Shown in pieces: positions 53,793-62,133 of a DNA stretch of 64,000 nucleotides. The notes beneath the pieces are model-generated. The model was given only the letters and a program-made list of their open reading frames with translations, made no database searches and was not told the DNA's origin. The DNA is from Parvibaculum sp. (lineage in GTDB: Bacteria > Pseudomonadota > Alphaproteobacteria > Parvibaculales > Parvibaculaceae). A program made the translations under genes and the position numbers. How positions within the stretch are numbered: the first letter of the stretch is position 1; every line of letters starts with the position of its first letter. The DNA is taken from contig NZ_JAUYUS010000120.1 in the NCBI RefSeq assembly GCF_030694575.1, positions 1 through 64,000 on the forward strand, given 5' to 3'.

Positions 53793-54814
53793 TGCGCCGG
53801 CGAGCCGCATTGCTGATCCTGTTGACGCTTGGCGCGCTCGCGGCCATGCAGGAACCGGCGCTCGCGCAAAGCCCCTTCGCCGTCCCCGGTCAGGAAGCGG
53901 CGCCCGCCGCGCCCGAGCCCGGCCTCTTCTCCGGCATGACGCGCTACATCATGGCGATGCAGCAGGAATATTACCGCGCCATGGCGGGTGCCCTGCGCGC
54001 GGTCAACCTTCAGCAGTCGATGGCGGCGGTCTGGGGCCTCGTCTCGATTTCGTTTCTCTATGGCGTTTTTCATGCGGCGGGGCCGGGCCACGGCAAGATC
54101 GTCGTGACCTCCTACATCCTCGCCGACGAGCGCGAGGTGAAGCGCGGCATCCTGATCGCTTTTCTCTCCGCCTTCGCACAGGCGGTAACGGCAATCCTCG
54201 CGGTCGGCATTCTCGCTATTCTCATCGGGCTCACCCATCGCGCCACGGCGGATGCGGTTCCGCTGATCGAGCGGGCAAGCTTCGCGCTCATTGCGGGCGT
54301 GGGCGCATGGCTGCTCTGGCAGGCCTTCCGGAACGAACCCGCCGGCCACGGCCATCACGGTCACGAGCACGGCCATGATCATGACCATCACCATGACCAC
54401 CCCGGCCACGATGACCATGACCACGACCATGCCCATATCCCGACACCGGCGGAAATCCGCGCCGCTGGAAACAGGGGCATCCGCGGCATGGCCGCCATGA
54501 TCCTGTCGGTCGGCTTGCGGCCCTGCACGGGCGCTGTCCTCGTGCTCCTCTTTTCGGTCACGCAGGGTGCGTTTCTTGTCGGCGTCATGTCGGCGGTGGT
54601 CATGTCGGTCGGCACCGCCATCACCGTTTCGGTGCTGGCGCTCCTCACCGTCTTCTCGAAGCGGCTCGCGCTTCGGGTGGCGGGCGGCGTGGACAGTCCC
54701 TGGGCCATACGCCTGGAACGCGGCCTGAAGATCGCGGGCGGCGCCGTGATCCTGCTGTTCGGCCTGGTGCTTCTTGTGGGCTCCTTCACCCTGCCGCCGC
54801 AGCCCTTGCTTTAG
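53789..54814 (+). CDS. NicO-family nickel/cobalt transporter (efflux type)
   Basis: 341-residue membrane protein. After a signal-like helix come about six further helices, with the NicO signature FLYGVFHAAGPGHGKIVVTSYILA (His-x4-D-like GHGK) and LSVGLRPCTGAVLVLLFSVTQG. Between them lies an extraordinary His/Asp loop (residues about 188-225) with over twenty His, expected to bind Ni, Co or Zn. Related to RcnA. Start uncertain: ATG 53774, 53789 or 53792; 53789 overlaps the DUF1007 stop as ATGA. The metal exported is not determinable. Confidence 0.85.
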   Translation: MMRRRAALLILLTLGALAAMQEPALAQSPFAVPGQEAAPAAPEPGLFSGMTRYIMAMQQEYYRAMAGALRAVNLQQSMAAVWGLVSISFLYGVFHAAGPGHGKIVVTSYILADEREVKRGILIAFLSAFAQAVTAILAVGILAILIGLTHRATADAVPLIERASFALIAGVGAWLLWQAFRNEPAGHGHHGHEHGHDHDHHHDHPGHDDHDHDHAHIPTPAEIRAAGNRGIRGMAAMILSVGLRPCTGAVLVLLFSVTQGAFLVGVMSAVVMSVGTAITVSVLALLTVFSKRLALRVAGGVDSPWAIRLERGLKIAGGAVILLFGLVLLVGSFTLPPQPLL

Positions 54815-54913
54815 GCAGGGCGCCTATCGACAAGCCCCTGCCCCCGCCCCATACTGCCCCGCAACCGCCGGGGATTCCCGGCATTCAGTCGAATAAACGA
54901 GCTAGAGAGACCG

Positions 54914-55153
54914 ATGGCCGAAGAGACCAGCACAAGCGACCTGCCCGAGCGCATCACCGTTCTTGCGCGCGACTTCACGCCCGCCGCAATGGAATTCCAT
55001 CGCCGGAACATGAGCGAGAAGGGCTATCGCATGGAAGGCCAGATCGTGCAGCGCAAGTTCCAGATGATCGAAGGCATGGGCGCACCGAAGGATCTGTTCG
55101 AGGGCGAACTTTTCTACGCCGTGACCTTCGTCCGCAAGAACATCGAGAAGTAG
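54914..55153 (+). CDS. Conserved small protein of unknown function
   Basis: 79-residue soluble protein without signal or membrane segment. It is compact alpha+beta: ITVLARDFTPAAMEFHRRNMSEKGYRMEGQIVQRKFQMIEGMG...FEGELFYAVTFVRKN, a strand-helix-strand-strand layout. The FHRRNMSEKGYRMEG helix suggests possible nucleic-acid or protein contacts. Good codon use and GAGAGACCG before the ATG support a real gene. I do not recognise the family. The next gene, also unknown, starts 26 bp on. Confidence 0.7.
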   Translation: MAEETSTSDLPERITVLARDFTPAAMEFHRRNMSEKGYRMEGQIVQRKFQMIEGMGAPKDLFEGELFYAVTFVRKNIEK

Positions 55154-55179
55154 GCGCCGTCCGGCGCGGGAGCGAAACG

Positions 55180-55626
55180 ATGACAGCGCACCGCGACGGG
55201 CTGCACCCCGACCGGGAGCGGAACGAGCCCGCGGTTACACGCTGGGTCTTGCTGCGCGACGTCACCGTCTTCCAGGGCAAGCTGGTCCTCGACAGCGTGA
55301 AGGACATCTTGCTGAGCCCGGTCTCGCTCGGCGCGGCGGTCATCTCCCTTTTCAATCGCGAAGGCGAAACCGGCCGGCAGTTTTACGACACGCTGCACGC
55401 CGCGCGCCGCGTCGAGGACTGGATCAACAAATATGGCGACGCCGATCGCGTCGCCCCGCCCGACTTCGCCGTGAAGCGTGACGGCGAAAGTATCGACGGC
55501 ATGGTGAACCGGCTCGAAGAACTGGTGAAGCGCCAATACGAGCGCGGCGGCCTGACCGCAAGTGCGAAAGACGCCATCGATCGCGCCCTCGACGCCGTCC
55601 ATGAAAAGCTGCGGGGACGCGGCTGA
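55180..55626 (+). CDS. Hypothetical protein
   Basis: 148-residue protein, no signal peptide. A central hydrophobic stretch (DILLSPVSLGAAVISLF, about 44-60) could associate with a membrane or be buried. The C-terminal third is a charged amphipathic helix (NRLEELVKRQYERGGLTASAKDAIDRALDAVHEKLR) suggesting a coiled-coil or oligomer. Similar to DUF-type proteins near stress genes, but I cannot name a family. Codon use is normal. Probably cotranscribed with the preceding small protein. Confidence 0.7.
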   Translation: MTAHRDGLHPDRERNEPAVTRWVLLRDVTVFQGKLVLDSVKDILLSPVSLGAAVISLFNREGETGRQFYDTLHAARRVEDWINKYGDADRVAPPDFAVKRDGESIDGMVNRLEELVKRQYERGGLTASAKDAIDRALDAVHEKLRGRG

Positions 55627-55864
55627 GACACGCGGATTTCCTGAGGATTTCGATCTGAATCGCGGGTCGTCTCTGGACAAACCGTCAGACAAATGGATTG
55701 ACTCATCCCGGCATATCCTGTTGTCTTGGCCCGCAATCTATATTTTTTGGCCTGCCTTGGCTGCTTCGCCCTCAGGGCCTTTCAAGACTCCAAAAACAGG
55801 TTGTGCACGCCGCGCGATGGGCGCGCGGTCAATCACGCATGCAAGTGCGTCAGGAGACTTAGAA
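55627..55864 (+). promoter_or_regulatory. Long leader upstream of cspA
   Basis: 238 bp of non-coding sequence before the cold-shock gene. It contains a hairpin-prone segment (CGCGCGATGGGCGCGCG at 55812-55828) just upstream of the ribosome-binding site CAGGAG. cspA-type mRNAs often have long structured 5' leaders that change fold with temperature; that role is inferred. The promoter is not identifiable by eye. Confidence 0.4.
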
Positions 55865-56068
55865 ATGGCTACAGGTGTTGTGAAGTGGTTCAACACGCAG
55901 AAGGGCTACGGCTTCATTCAGCCGTCCGATGGCGGTCGCGATGTGTTCGTGCATATCAGCGCCGTTGAGCGCGCCGGGATGAGCACGCTGAACGAAGGCC
56001 AGAAGATCAATTACGAACTCGTGACGGAAAAAGGCAAGACCTCGGCGGCCAATCTCTCCGTCGCGTAA
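55865..56068 (+). CDS. cspA: Cold-shock domain protein (CspA family)
   Basis: 67-residue OB-fold nucleic-acid chaperone. RNP1 is KGYGFI (with FNTQKGYGFIQP) and RNP2 VFVHI, both intact. It binds single-stranded RNA/DNA and prevents unwanted structure. CAGGAG seven bases before ATG 55865. A long leader precedes it and a strong terminator follows, so it is monocistronic. Paralogues are common; the symbol denotes family, not strict orthology. Confidence 0.94.
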   Translation: MATGVVKWFNTQKGYGFIQPSDGGRDVFVHISAVERAGMSTLNEGQKINYELVTEKGKTSAANLSVA

Positions 56069-56093
56069 GTTCTTCCAAGCCGACAATATTTCG

Positions 56094-56126
56094 ATGGCCG
56101 GGCCTCACGCCCGGCCATTTTTCTTT
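56094..56126 (+). terminator. Terminator after cspA
   Basis: Stem ATGGCCGGGC, loop CTCAC, stem GCCCGGCCAT, then TTTTCTTT. Strong rho-independent terminator 26 bp after the stop. Confidence 0.92.
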
Positions 56127-56262
56127 GCCCGGTGATTGTTCGTGAAGGATGGATGGCACTCTCGTCCGGGGCCGATTGGCCCCTTCAAAGTTGTGATGTG
56201 GAACCCTACATGGTTGCATGAGTTATGAGTTGAATGGGCGAAGAAGATGGCGAGGCACCTTC

Positions 56263-57555
56263 ATGGCGGAATTCACCACTCGCGCGAGCGGCGATCCGCG
56301 CAATGAAGCACCGTCTCGCAACGGAACGGGAAGTCCGGCCGAACTGAAGGAACGCTACATCGCCATCCGCGCCGCGACCGAAGCGCTGGCCGCCCCGCTC
56401 ACCCCCGAAGATCAAACCATCCAGTCGATGCCCGAAGCGAGCCCCACGAAGTGGCATCGCGCGCACACGACATGGTTCTTCGAGACATTCCTCCTGCGCC
56501 CCTTCGTGGAGACCTACCGGGTTTTCGACGAGAGCTACAATTACCTCTTCAATTCCTATTACGAGGCGGTCGGCGAACGGCATCCGCGGCCCGCGCGCGG
56601 CATGATCACGCGACCGGGCGCAACCGCGATCGGCGCCTATCGCGCGCATGTCGACGAGGCCATGTCGCGCTTCCTCGACGATTGCCCGGACGAGGCCGCC
56701 TTCCTCGTCGAGCTTGGCCTCAATCACGAGCAGCAGCACCAGGAATTGCTGCTGACCGACATCAAGCACGCCTTCTCCCTGACCCCCCTCCATCCGGTCT
56801 ACATCCCCTCCGAACGAAACGCCGCCGCGAACGACGCCGCCCCCGGACAGCGCTGGCACGGCATCGCCGCCGGCATCCACGCCATCGGCCACGACGGCGG
56901 CGGCTTCGCCTTCGACAATGAAGGCCCCGCCCACACCGTCTTCCTGCACGACGCGAAAATTGCCGGCCGTCCGGTCAGCGTCGGCGAGTATCTCGATTTC
57001 ATCGCCGATGGCGGTTACAGTCGGCCCGATCACTGGCTCTCGGATGGATGGGACGCCGTCCGGCGGAACGGCTGGGAAGCCCCTGCCTATTGGGAACGGG
57101 AGGGCGCCGTCTGGATGACCTACACGCTGCACGGACGCCGTCCCGTGCGCGAGGACGAGCCGGTCGCGCATGTCAGCTTCTACGAGGCCGCCGCCTACGC
57201 CGCCTGGGCCGGCAAACGCCTTCCCACGGAAGCGGAATGGGAAGTCGCCGCGCGCGCCCATGCGCCTGAAAACGGCCAGACGCCCGCGCTCAATCCCCAT
57301 CCCCGCCCGCTGGTGCCCGGCTTCTCGCAGGACGTCTGGGAATGGACCGGCAGCGCCTATCTGCCCTATCCCGGCTTCCGGGCGGCGAAGGGCGCGGTCG
57401 GCGAATACAACGGCAAGTTCATGGTCAACCAGATGGTCCTGCGCGGCCGTTCCTGCGCGACGCCGCCCGGCCATGAACGCCTCACCTACAGAAACTTTTT
57501 CGGGCCCGCCGCACGCTGGCAATTCAGCGGGTTCCGTCTGGCGGAGGACGCATGA
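56263..57555 (+). CDS. egtB: Ergothioneine biosynthesis protein EgtB
   Basis: 430-residue iron-dependent sulfoxide synthase. N-terminal DinB-like domain with the 3-His iron site: one His in TKWHRAHTTWFFETF and two in LNHEQQHQELLL. C-terminal formylglycine-generating-enzyme (FGE-sulfatase) domain: GPAHTVFLHD, PVAHVSFYEAAAYAAWAGKRLPTEAEWEVAAR and the final FFGPAARWQFSGFRLAED. It couples hercynine to a thiol with oxygen. ATG 56263 has GAGG seven bases upstream; ATG 56218 lacks a site. The stop overlaps egtD (ATGA). Confidence 0.94.
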   Translation: MAEFTTRASGDPRNEAPSRNGTGSPAELKERYIAIRAATEALAAPLTPEDQTIQSMPEASPTKWHRAHTTWFFETFLLRPFVETYRVFDESYNYLFNSYYEAVGERHPRPARGMITRPGATAIGAYRAHVDEAMSRFLDDCPDEAAFLVELGLNHEQQHQELLLTDIKHAFSLTPLHPVYIPSERNAAANDAAPGQRWHGIAAGIHAIGHDGGGFAFDNEGPAHTVFLHDAKIAGRPVSVGEYLDFIADGGYSRPDHWLSDGWDAVRRNGWEAPAYWEREGAVWMTYTLHGRRPVREDEPVAHVSFYEAAAYAAWAGKRLPTEAEWEVAARAHAPENGQTPALNPHPRPLVPGFSQDVWEWTGSAYLPYPGFRAAKGAVGEYNGKFMVNQMVLRGRSCATPPGHERLTYRNFFGPAARWQFSGFRLAEDA

Positions 57556-58532
57556 GCAAGAGCAGCGAAACACGGCTGGAGGAACTCCAGGATCTGGAAC
57601 CGTCTGTTGCGGAGTTTCGCGCGAGCGTCGTCGAGGGTCTCTCGGCGCCGCAAAAGACACTGCCCTGCAAGTTCCTGTACGACCGCCGCGGCTCGCAGAT
57701 CTTCGACGACATCTGCGACCTGCCGGAATATTACCCGACCCGCACCGAGCGCCGCATTCTGGAGCGGCACGCGCGCGACATCGCCGCTCTTGTCGGCCCG
57801 GAAGCGCGGCTCGTCGAATTCGGCTCGGGCGCGGGCATGAAGATCCGCCTGCTCCTGAAGGCGCTCGACCGCCCGGCCGCCTACCTGCCGGTCGACATCT
57901 CGCGCGAACACCTGATCGCGGCCAATACCGATCTGGCCCGCACCTTCCCCGATCTCTGCATCGCGCCCGTCTGCGCGGATTACACCGCCCCCTTTGCGCT
58001 GCCCGACCTGCCCGGCATCGCGCACAAGGCGACCGCCGGCTTTTTCCCGGGCTCCACCATCGGCAATTTCACGCGCGACGAAGCCGTGAGCTTCCTCGCC
58101 GGCGCGCGCGATCTGCTGGGGCGCGGCGCGGTGATGATCGTCGGCGCCGACCTCGTCAAGGACACCGGCATTCTGCGGGCGGCCTATGACGATGCCGCCG
58201 GCGTCACGGCGGCCTTCAACCTCAACCTGCTGCGGCGCATAAACCGCGAACTCGGCGGTACCTTCCAACTCGCGCATTTCCGTCACGAGGCGCGCTGGAA
58301 CGCCGCTCTCGAACGCATCGAAATGCATCTCGTCAGCCTGCGCGATCAGGAGGTGATGGTGGGGGGTCGCCGGTTCGGCTTCGACAAGGATGAAACCATC
58401 CATACCGAAAGCTCGCACAAATACCGGCTGGAGACTTTCCGGGTCCTCGCGGCCGAAGCGGGCTACGAACCTCTGGAAGTCTGGACGGACGACAAGCAGC
58501 TCTTCAGCGTGCACGCCCTGCGGACCCTGTAA
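57552..58532 (+). CDS. egtD: L-histidine N-alpha-methyltransferase EgtD
   Basis: 326-residue SAM-dependent enzyme that trimethylates histidine to hercynine. Motif I FGSGAGMKIRLLLKAL (about 96-111), PVDISREHLIAANTDLARTFPDL and FFPGSTIGNFTRDEA are highly conserved. C-terminal YRLETFRVLAAEAGYEPLEVWTDD is also typical. Overlaps egtB by 4 bp, forming the two-gene egtBD operon common in proteobacteria; the C-S lyase EgtE and EgtC are not in this window. Confidence 0.96.
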   Translation: MSKSSETRLEELQDLEPSVAEFRASVVEGLSAPQKTLPCKFLYDRRGSQIFDDICDLPEYYPTRTERRILERHARDIAALVGPEARLVEFGSGAGMKIRLLLKALDRPAAYLPVDISREHLIAANTDLARTFPDLCIAPVCADYTAPFALPDLPGIAHKATAGFFPGSTIGNFTRDEAVSFLAGARDLLGRGAVMIVGADLVKDTGILRAAYDDAAGVTAAFNLNLLRRINRELGGTFQLAHFRHEARWNAALERIEMHLVSLRDQEVMVGGRRFGFDKDETIHTESSHKYRLETFRVLAAEAGYEPLEVWTDDKQLFSVHALRTL

Positions 58533-58568
58533 GTCCGCCGGAGCGCGCACGCCGTCGAAAAGCTGGAA

Positions 58569-58709
58569 TTACTTCTTGCCCTTGCCCGGCGCGCCGGACT
58601 TTGCAGTATCGGCGAACGGAGAAGCAGGCGCTGCGCCTGACTTCTTTTTGTTCTTGTCCGCCTTGGGCTTCTTCGCCTCGCGATTGCTCTTCTTCTGACC
58701 TTTGGCCAC
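58569..58709 (-). CDS. Lys-rich small protein
   Basis: 46-residue frame too short for standard gene calls. It begins MAKGQKKSNREAKKPKADK (GTG start) and ends SGAPGKGKK; about one third of residues are Lys. GGGAGG sits six bases before the GTG, a near-ideal ribosome-binding site. The MAKGQ...SNREAKKPK start resembles a small Lys-rich protein family I recall from many proteobacteria, of unknown function, possibly RNA- or ribosome-associated. It lies convergent to egtD. Confidence 0.62.
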   Translation of the reverse strand: MAKGQKKSNREAKKPKADKNKKKSGAAPASPFADTAKSGAPGKGKK

Positions 58710-58853
58710 AATCGGCCTCCCGATGTAGCGCAGACCCTGTGCGCGAACTGCCGACGCCGGTATCGATGCGCGTGACGATCTCGATCATACGCTTCGGACT
58801 GCAACAAAGCTCCTCAATTTTTCTCCACTCTCCCCAAATGCAAAGGCGCCGCA

Positions 58854-59477
58854 ATGATCACCGTCCACCATCTCAACAATTCCCGCTCGCAGCGCATTCT
58901 CTGGCTTCTGGAGGAGCTCGGTCTCGGCTACGGCATCGTCGGCTACGATCGCGACGCAACCACGAACCTCGCTCCCGACAGCCTGAAGGAGATACATCCG
59001 CTCGGCAAATCGCCGGTCGTCGCGGATGACGGCACCGTGATCGCGGAGTCGGGCGCCATCGTCGAATATCTGATCCGCAAATATGGCCGCGGCCTGATGC
59101 CAGCGGAAAGCTCGCCGGACTTCGTGCCCTATCTCCACTGGATGCACTACGCCGAAGGATCGGCCATGCTCCCCGTCATGCTGTCGCTCTACGTGATGCG
59201 TCTCGGCGATGCGGGCGCACCCCTCCACCCCCGCATCGAAAGCGAGACGAAGAACCATTTCGGCTACATCGAGAAAGCATTGGGAGAGCGCGACTTCTTC
59301 GTCGGCGGCAGCCTGACCGGCGCGGACATCCAGATGTCCTTCCCCCTCGAAGCCGCGAAGTCGCTCGGCCTGCTCGCGGGTTTCCCGAACCTCAACCGCT
59401 ATCTCTCGGCCATTCACGACCGCCCCGCCTACAAGCGCGGCATCGAAAAGGGCGGCCGGTACGATCTCGGGAAATGA
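58854..59477 (+). CDS. Glutathione S-transferase
   Basis: 207-residue GST. N-terminal thioredoxin-like domain with NNSRSQRILWLLEELGL (active-site Ser/Asn region near 8-11), PLGKSPVVADDGTVIAESGAIVEYLIRKYG (cis-Pro54, ESGAI glutathione-binding motif), then an all-helical C-terminal domain with SLTGADIQMSFPLE. Conjugates or reduces electrophiles with glutathione. Class looks like the broad bacterial beta/theta-like set; the substrate is unknown. Single gene, 5' gap of 144 bp. Confidence 0.92.
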   Translation: MITVHHLNNSRSQRILWLLEELGLGYGIVGYDRDATTNLAPDSLKEIHPLGKSPVVADDGTVIAESGAIVEYLIRKYGRGLMPAESSPDFVPYLHWMHYAEGSAMLPVMLSLYVMRLGDAGAPLHPRIESETKNHFGYIEKALGERDFFVGGSLTGADIQMSFPLEAAKSLGLLAGFPNLNRYLSAIHDRPAYKRGIEKGGRYDLGK

Positions 59478-59483
59478 CGGCCT

Positions 59484-60092
59484 CTATGCGGCCGCGTAGT
59501 TGATGCCGAAATAGATGGCGAAAACCATCGCGACGCCGATCGCAATCGCCGCGAGCGCAATCGCAATTCCGAGGCCCACGATCGCGCCGTCATGCTCGAC
59601 AAGCCCCAGTCCCGTGACGAAGAGCGAGATGGCGGGAAGCCAGCCGGTGAGCGGAATGGGAAGGCACAGCACGATGCCCGTAACGAGCAGAAGCAGGCCG
59701 AGCGGCTGTTCCGCCTTCCCCTGAAAGACGCCGAGAAGACGAACCCGCGTGATCCGGGACAAAGGCCGCGCCAGCGGCAGCGCGCTCAGCGCTCCGGCGC
59801 GCCAGCGCTTGCGCGCAATGACCCGCTCGGTGATGAATGCCGGCAGCCACAGCGTTTTCATGCCGAACATCATCTGCGTGGCAAAGAAAAGGATCGGCAA
59901 GCCCAGCACCATGTTGGTCCCGGGCGGCAGGGGCAGCATGTTCATGAAACCGACAAGCATGAAACCCCAGCCGAAGCTGCGATCGCCAAGCGATTCCAGC
60001 ACGTCGCCAAAGGAACTGCCGTCAGGCTTCTTCCGCGTGCCCACCTGGGCGAGACCGCGAAGCGCGCCGCTTCGTCTTTTCTTCATTGCCAT
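59484..60092 (-). CDS. ExoD-family membrane protein
   Basis: 202-residue protein of the exopolysaccharide-synthesis ExoD family. Blocks SFGDVLESLGDRSFGWGFMLVGFMNMLPLPPGTNMVLGLPILFFATQMMFGMKTLWLPAFI and LLGVFQGKAEQPLGLLLLVTGIVLCLPIPLTGWLPAISLFVTGLGLVEHDG are characteristic. About four to five membrane helices. ExoD was linked to exopolysaccharide and alkaline tolerance in rhizobia; the biochemical role is unknown. ATG 60092 is preferred over 60119. Ends 7 bp from the convergent GST gene. Confidence 0.86.
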   Translation of the reverse strand: MAMKKRRSGALRGLAQVGTRKKPDGSSFGDVLESLGDRSFGWGFMLVGFMNMLPLPPGTNMVLGLPILFFATQMMFGMKTLWLPAFITERVIARKRWRAGALSALPLARPLSRITRVRLLGVFQGKAEQPLGLLLLVTGIVLCLPIPLTGWLPAISLFVTGLGLVEHDGAIVGLGIAIALAAIAIGVAMVFAIYFGINYAAA

Positions 60093-60153
60093 GCCAATAC
60101 TGCGCCGGACTGGCGGCATCTAACACTTTTTGAAGCGGCCCGTCACCGTGGCA

Positions 60154-60861
60154 TTAGGCGCCTTGCGCCTGAACGGCGCCCCGCGCCGGCTCACGGTAAA
60201 GGTCCCAGAGAATGGCAAGCGAACGCCGGATGAAGAAGAAGGCGACAACGGCAAAACTGGCGATAAAGGACCTGTAGAGCAGAACGGCGCCCGAGAAAAC
60301 CGGATTGGCCGGGTTGTTCCTGATCTCGCCCCATCCGAGGTCGAAAACCTCGGCTATATCCATGAAAGCCCCATGCGTGAATTGATCGAGCACGAAAACG
60401 GACAGAAGCCACGCATCGGGGTTCGACAGATACGCCCCGCCCTCCGCCACGAAGGCCGGCACATGCGGATCGAACCAGGAATACCAGGCCGCGCCGAAAT
60501 AGAGACAGACGGAGGGAACGGCGAACCCGAAAACGACAAGCCCCGTGAAGCTCCCTGAGAGCTTTCTCCATTTCGCCGCCCGAAAATCCTCCACTTTCTT
60601 TCGCCGCGCTTCCACCTTGGCGGGATCCCCCGGCTTCGGCCCCGGAAAGCGGTGTTCGAAAGCGCTCCTCTTCAGGTCTTTCAGGTCCCGCATCATCCGG
60701 AAGGCCGCCCCGATCGACAGGCCCAGAAGGACCAGCCCGCCCAGCAGCACATAAATCTTGAAAGCCGTTTCCGAGCCCAGCTCCGCCAGCAGCGGCTCCA
60801 GGTGCCGCCGGACACCCAGATAAGCCTCGCCCACATATTTCAGGCTACTATGCCCGTTCAT
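60154..60861 (-). CDS. Membrane protein of unknown function
   Basis: 235-residue protein with four hydrophobic helices: FKIYVLLGGLVLLGLSIGAAF (about 36-56), FTGLVVFGFAVPSVCLYFGAAWYSW, LLSVFVLDQFTHGAFM and SFIASFAVVAFFFIRRSLAIL. A charged cytosolic linker (KPGDPAKVEARRKKVEDFRAAKWRKL) separates the first two. No family recognised. ATG 60861 is preceded by GGGGGGCAGGGG; ATGs at 60897 and 60954 would overlap the divergent gene start region. Divergent from the GIY-YIG gene and 61 bp upstream of exoD. Confidence 0.74.
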   Translation of the reverse strand: MNGHSSLKYVGEAYLGVRRHLEPLLAELGSETAFKIYVLLGGLVLLGLSIGAAFRMMRDLKDLKRSAFEHRFPGPKPGDPAKVEARRKKVEDFRAAKWRKLSGSFTGLVVFGFAVPSVCLYFGAAWYSWFDPHVPAFVAEGGAYLSNPDAWLLSVFVLDQFTHGAFMDIAEVFDLGWGEIRNNPANPVFSGAVLLYRSFIASFAVVAFFFIRRSLAILWDLYREPARGAVQAQGA

Positions 60862-60952
60862 CCCCTGCCCCCCGACAAGTATCCCCGGCCCGATCATAGC
60901 CGGACAGGCGCGGGGCGCGGGAGAGAAAACGCAGCGACCGGACAGGAAGCCC

Positions 60953-61462
60953 ATGCCGCCCCAAATCCCGAAGCCGTGGTATCTCTATATTCTGGAATGT
61001 GCCGGCGGACGGCTCTATACCGGCATCACCGTGAACGTGGAAAATCGCTTCAAGGCCCACACTTCCGGCAAGGGCGCCAAATTCACCCGCAGCTATCCGC
61101 CGGAGCGGCTGGTCCTCGTGCAGGATTTCGCGGACCGTGCCGCCGCATCGAGGGCGGAATACGCCATCAAGAAATTATCGCCGGCCGCAAAGCGAAATCT
61201 CATCCGCGCGGCCGCGACGTCTGGAAATGAAGATCGGCTCATGACAGGTAACAAGACGCCCGATGCCAGGATCGACGAACTCGAGATTCGCCTCGTCCAT
61301 CAGGACAAGGTGATCGACGATTTGAACGAAGTGATCGCACGGCAATGGAAGGCCATCGACGAACTGAGCCGCAAGCTCGCCGCCCTGAGCGGACGCATGC
61401 AGGCGGTCGAGGAAAATTCGGATGCGCCCCCGCCGGTCGAACCGCCCCCGCCGCACTACTGA
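60953..61462 (+). CDS. GIY-YIG nuclease domain fused to SlyX-like coiled coil
   Basis: 169-residue two-part protein. Residues 1-92 are a UPF0213/YhbQ-type GIY-YIG domain: WYLYILECAGGRLYTGITVNVENRF, with the GIY/YIG motifs at about 10-14 and 22-26, and FTRSYPPERLVLVQDF. Residues about 100-160 match SlyX: ARIDELEIRLVHQDKVIDDLNEVIARQWKAIDEL, then the Pro/His tail PPPVEPPPPHY typical of SlyX. There is no stop between them. An in-frame ATG at 61241 could also start a free SlyX. Function of both parts is poorly known. Confidence 0.82.
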   Translation: MPPQIPKPWYLYILECAGGRLYTGITVNVENRFKAHTSGKGAKFTRSYPPERLVLVQDFADRAAASRAEYAIKKLSPAAKRNLIRAAATSGNEDRLMTGNKTPDARIDELEIRLVHQDKVIDDLNEVIARQWKAIDELSRKLAALSGRMQAVEENSDAPPPVEPPPPHY

Positions 61463-61473
61463 CGCGAAACGCA

Positions 61474-62133
61474 ATGTCCTCGCCCTTCCGTTACGAGCCC
61501 CCGATGGAGCCTCACCTCACGGTGCTGCATCGTGACGCCGACATTCTCGTGCTGGACAAGCAGAGCGGCCTGCTCTGCGTCGCGGGCAAGCCGGCCGAAC
61601 ACGGCGACTGTCTGGAGCGGCGCGCGCGTGACGCTTATCCCGACGCGCGCATCGTCCACCGTCTCGACCGCGACACCTCCGGCGTCATCGTGATGGCGAT
61701 GAACCCGAAGGCGCACCGCCATCTCGGTCTCCAGTTCGAGCGGCGGAAAATCCGCAAGACCTATGTGGCGCGCGTCTGGGGAGATGTCGTGGGGGAAAGC
61801 GGCCGCGTGGACCTGCCCATCGCCTGCGACTGGCCCAACCGGCCGAAACAGATGGTGGACATGGAGGCGGGGCGGCCGGCTCAAACGGAGTGGGAAATTC
61901 TGGCGCGCGAGGAAACCACGACGCGCCTGCGTCTCTCGCCGCTCACCGGCCGCTCGCATCAATTGCGCGTCCACATGCTGAGCCTCGGCCATCCGATACT
62001 CGGCGACAACTTCTATGCAACGGGCGAAGCCTTCGCCGCGGCGGACCGCCTGCAGCTCCACGCCGAAACCCTGACCCTCCACCATCCGGCGGACGGCACC
62101 GTCCGCACCTACTCCGTGCCCTGCCCGTTCTAG
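61474..62133 (+). CDS. RluA-family pseudouridine synthase
   Basis: 219-residue enzyme with the catalytic motif HRLDRDTSGVIV (Asp65), the KQSGLLCVAGK start and the late LSPLTGRSHQLRVHMLSLGHPILGD block. The short size, without an S4 domain, resembles RluA itself (23S rRNA position 746 and tRNA position 32), but the exact target cannot be assigned. ATG 61474 follows the SlyX stop by 11 bp; ATG 61504 is an alternative. Its TAG shares CTAG with the convergent Asn-rich gene. Confidence 0.9.
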   Translation: MSSPFRYEPPMEPHLTVLHRDADILVLDKQSGLLCVAGKPAEHGDCLERRARDAYPDARIVHRLDRDTSGVIVMAMNPKAHRHLGLQFERRKIRKTYVARVWGDVVGESGRVDLPIACDWPNRPKQMVDMEAGRPAQTEWEILAREETTTRLRLSPLTGRSHQLRVHMLSLGHPILGDNFYATGEAFAAADRLQLHAETLTLHHPADGTVRTYSVPCPF

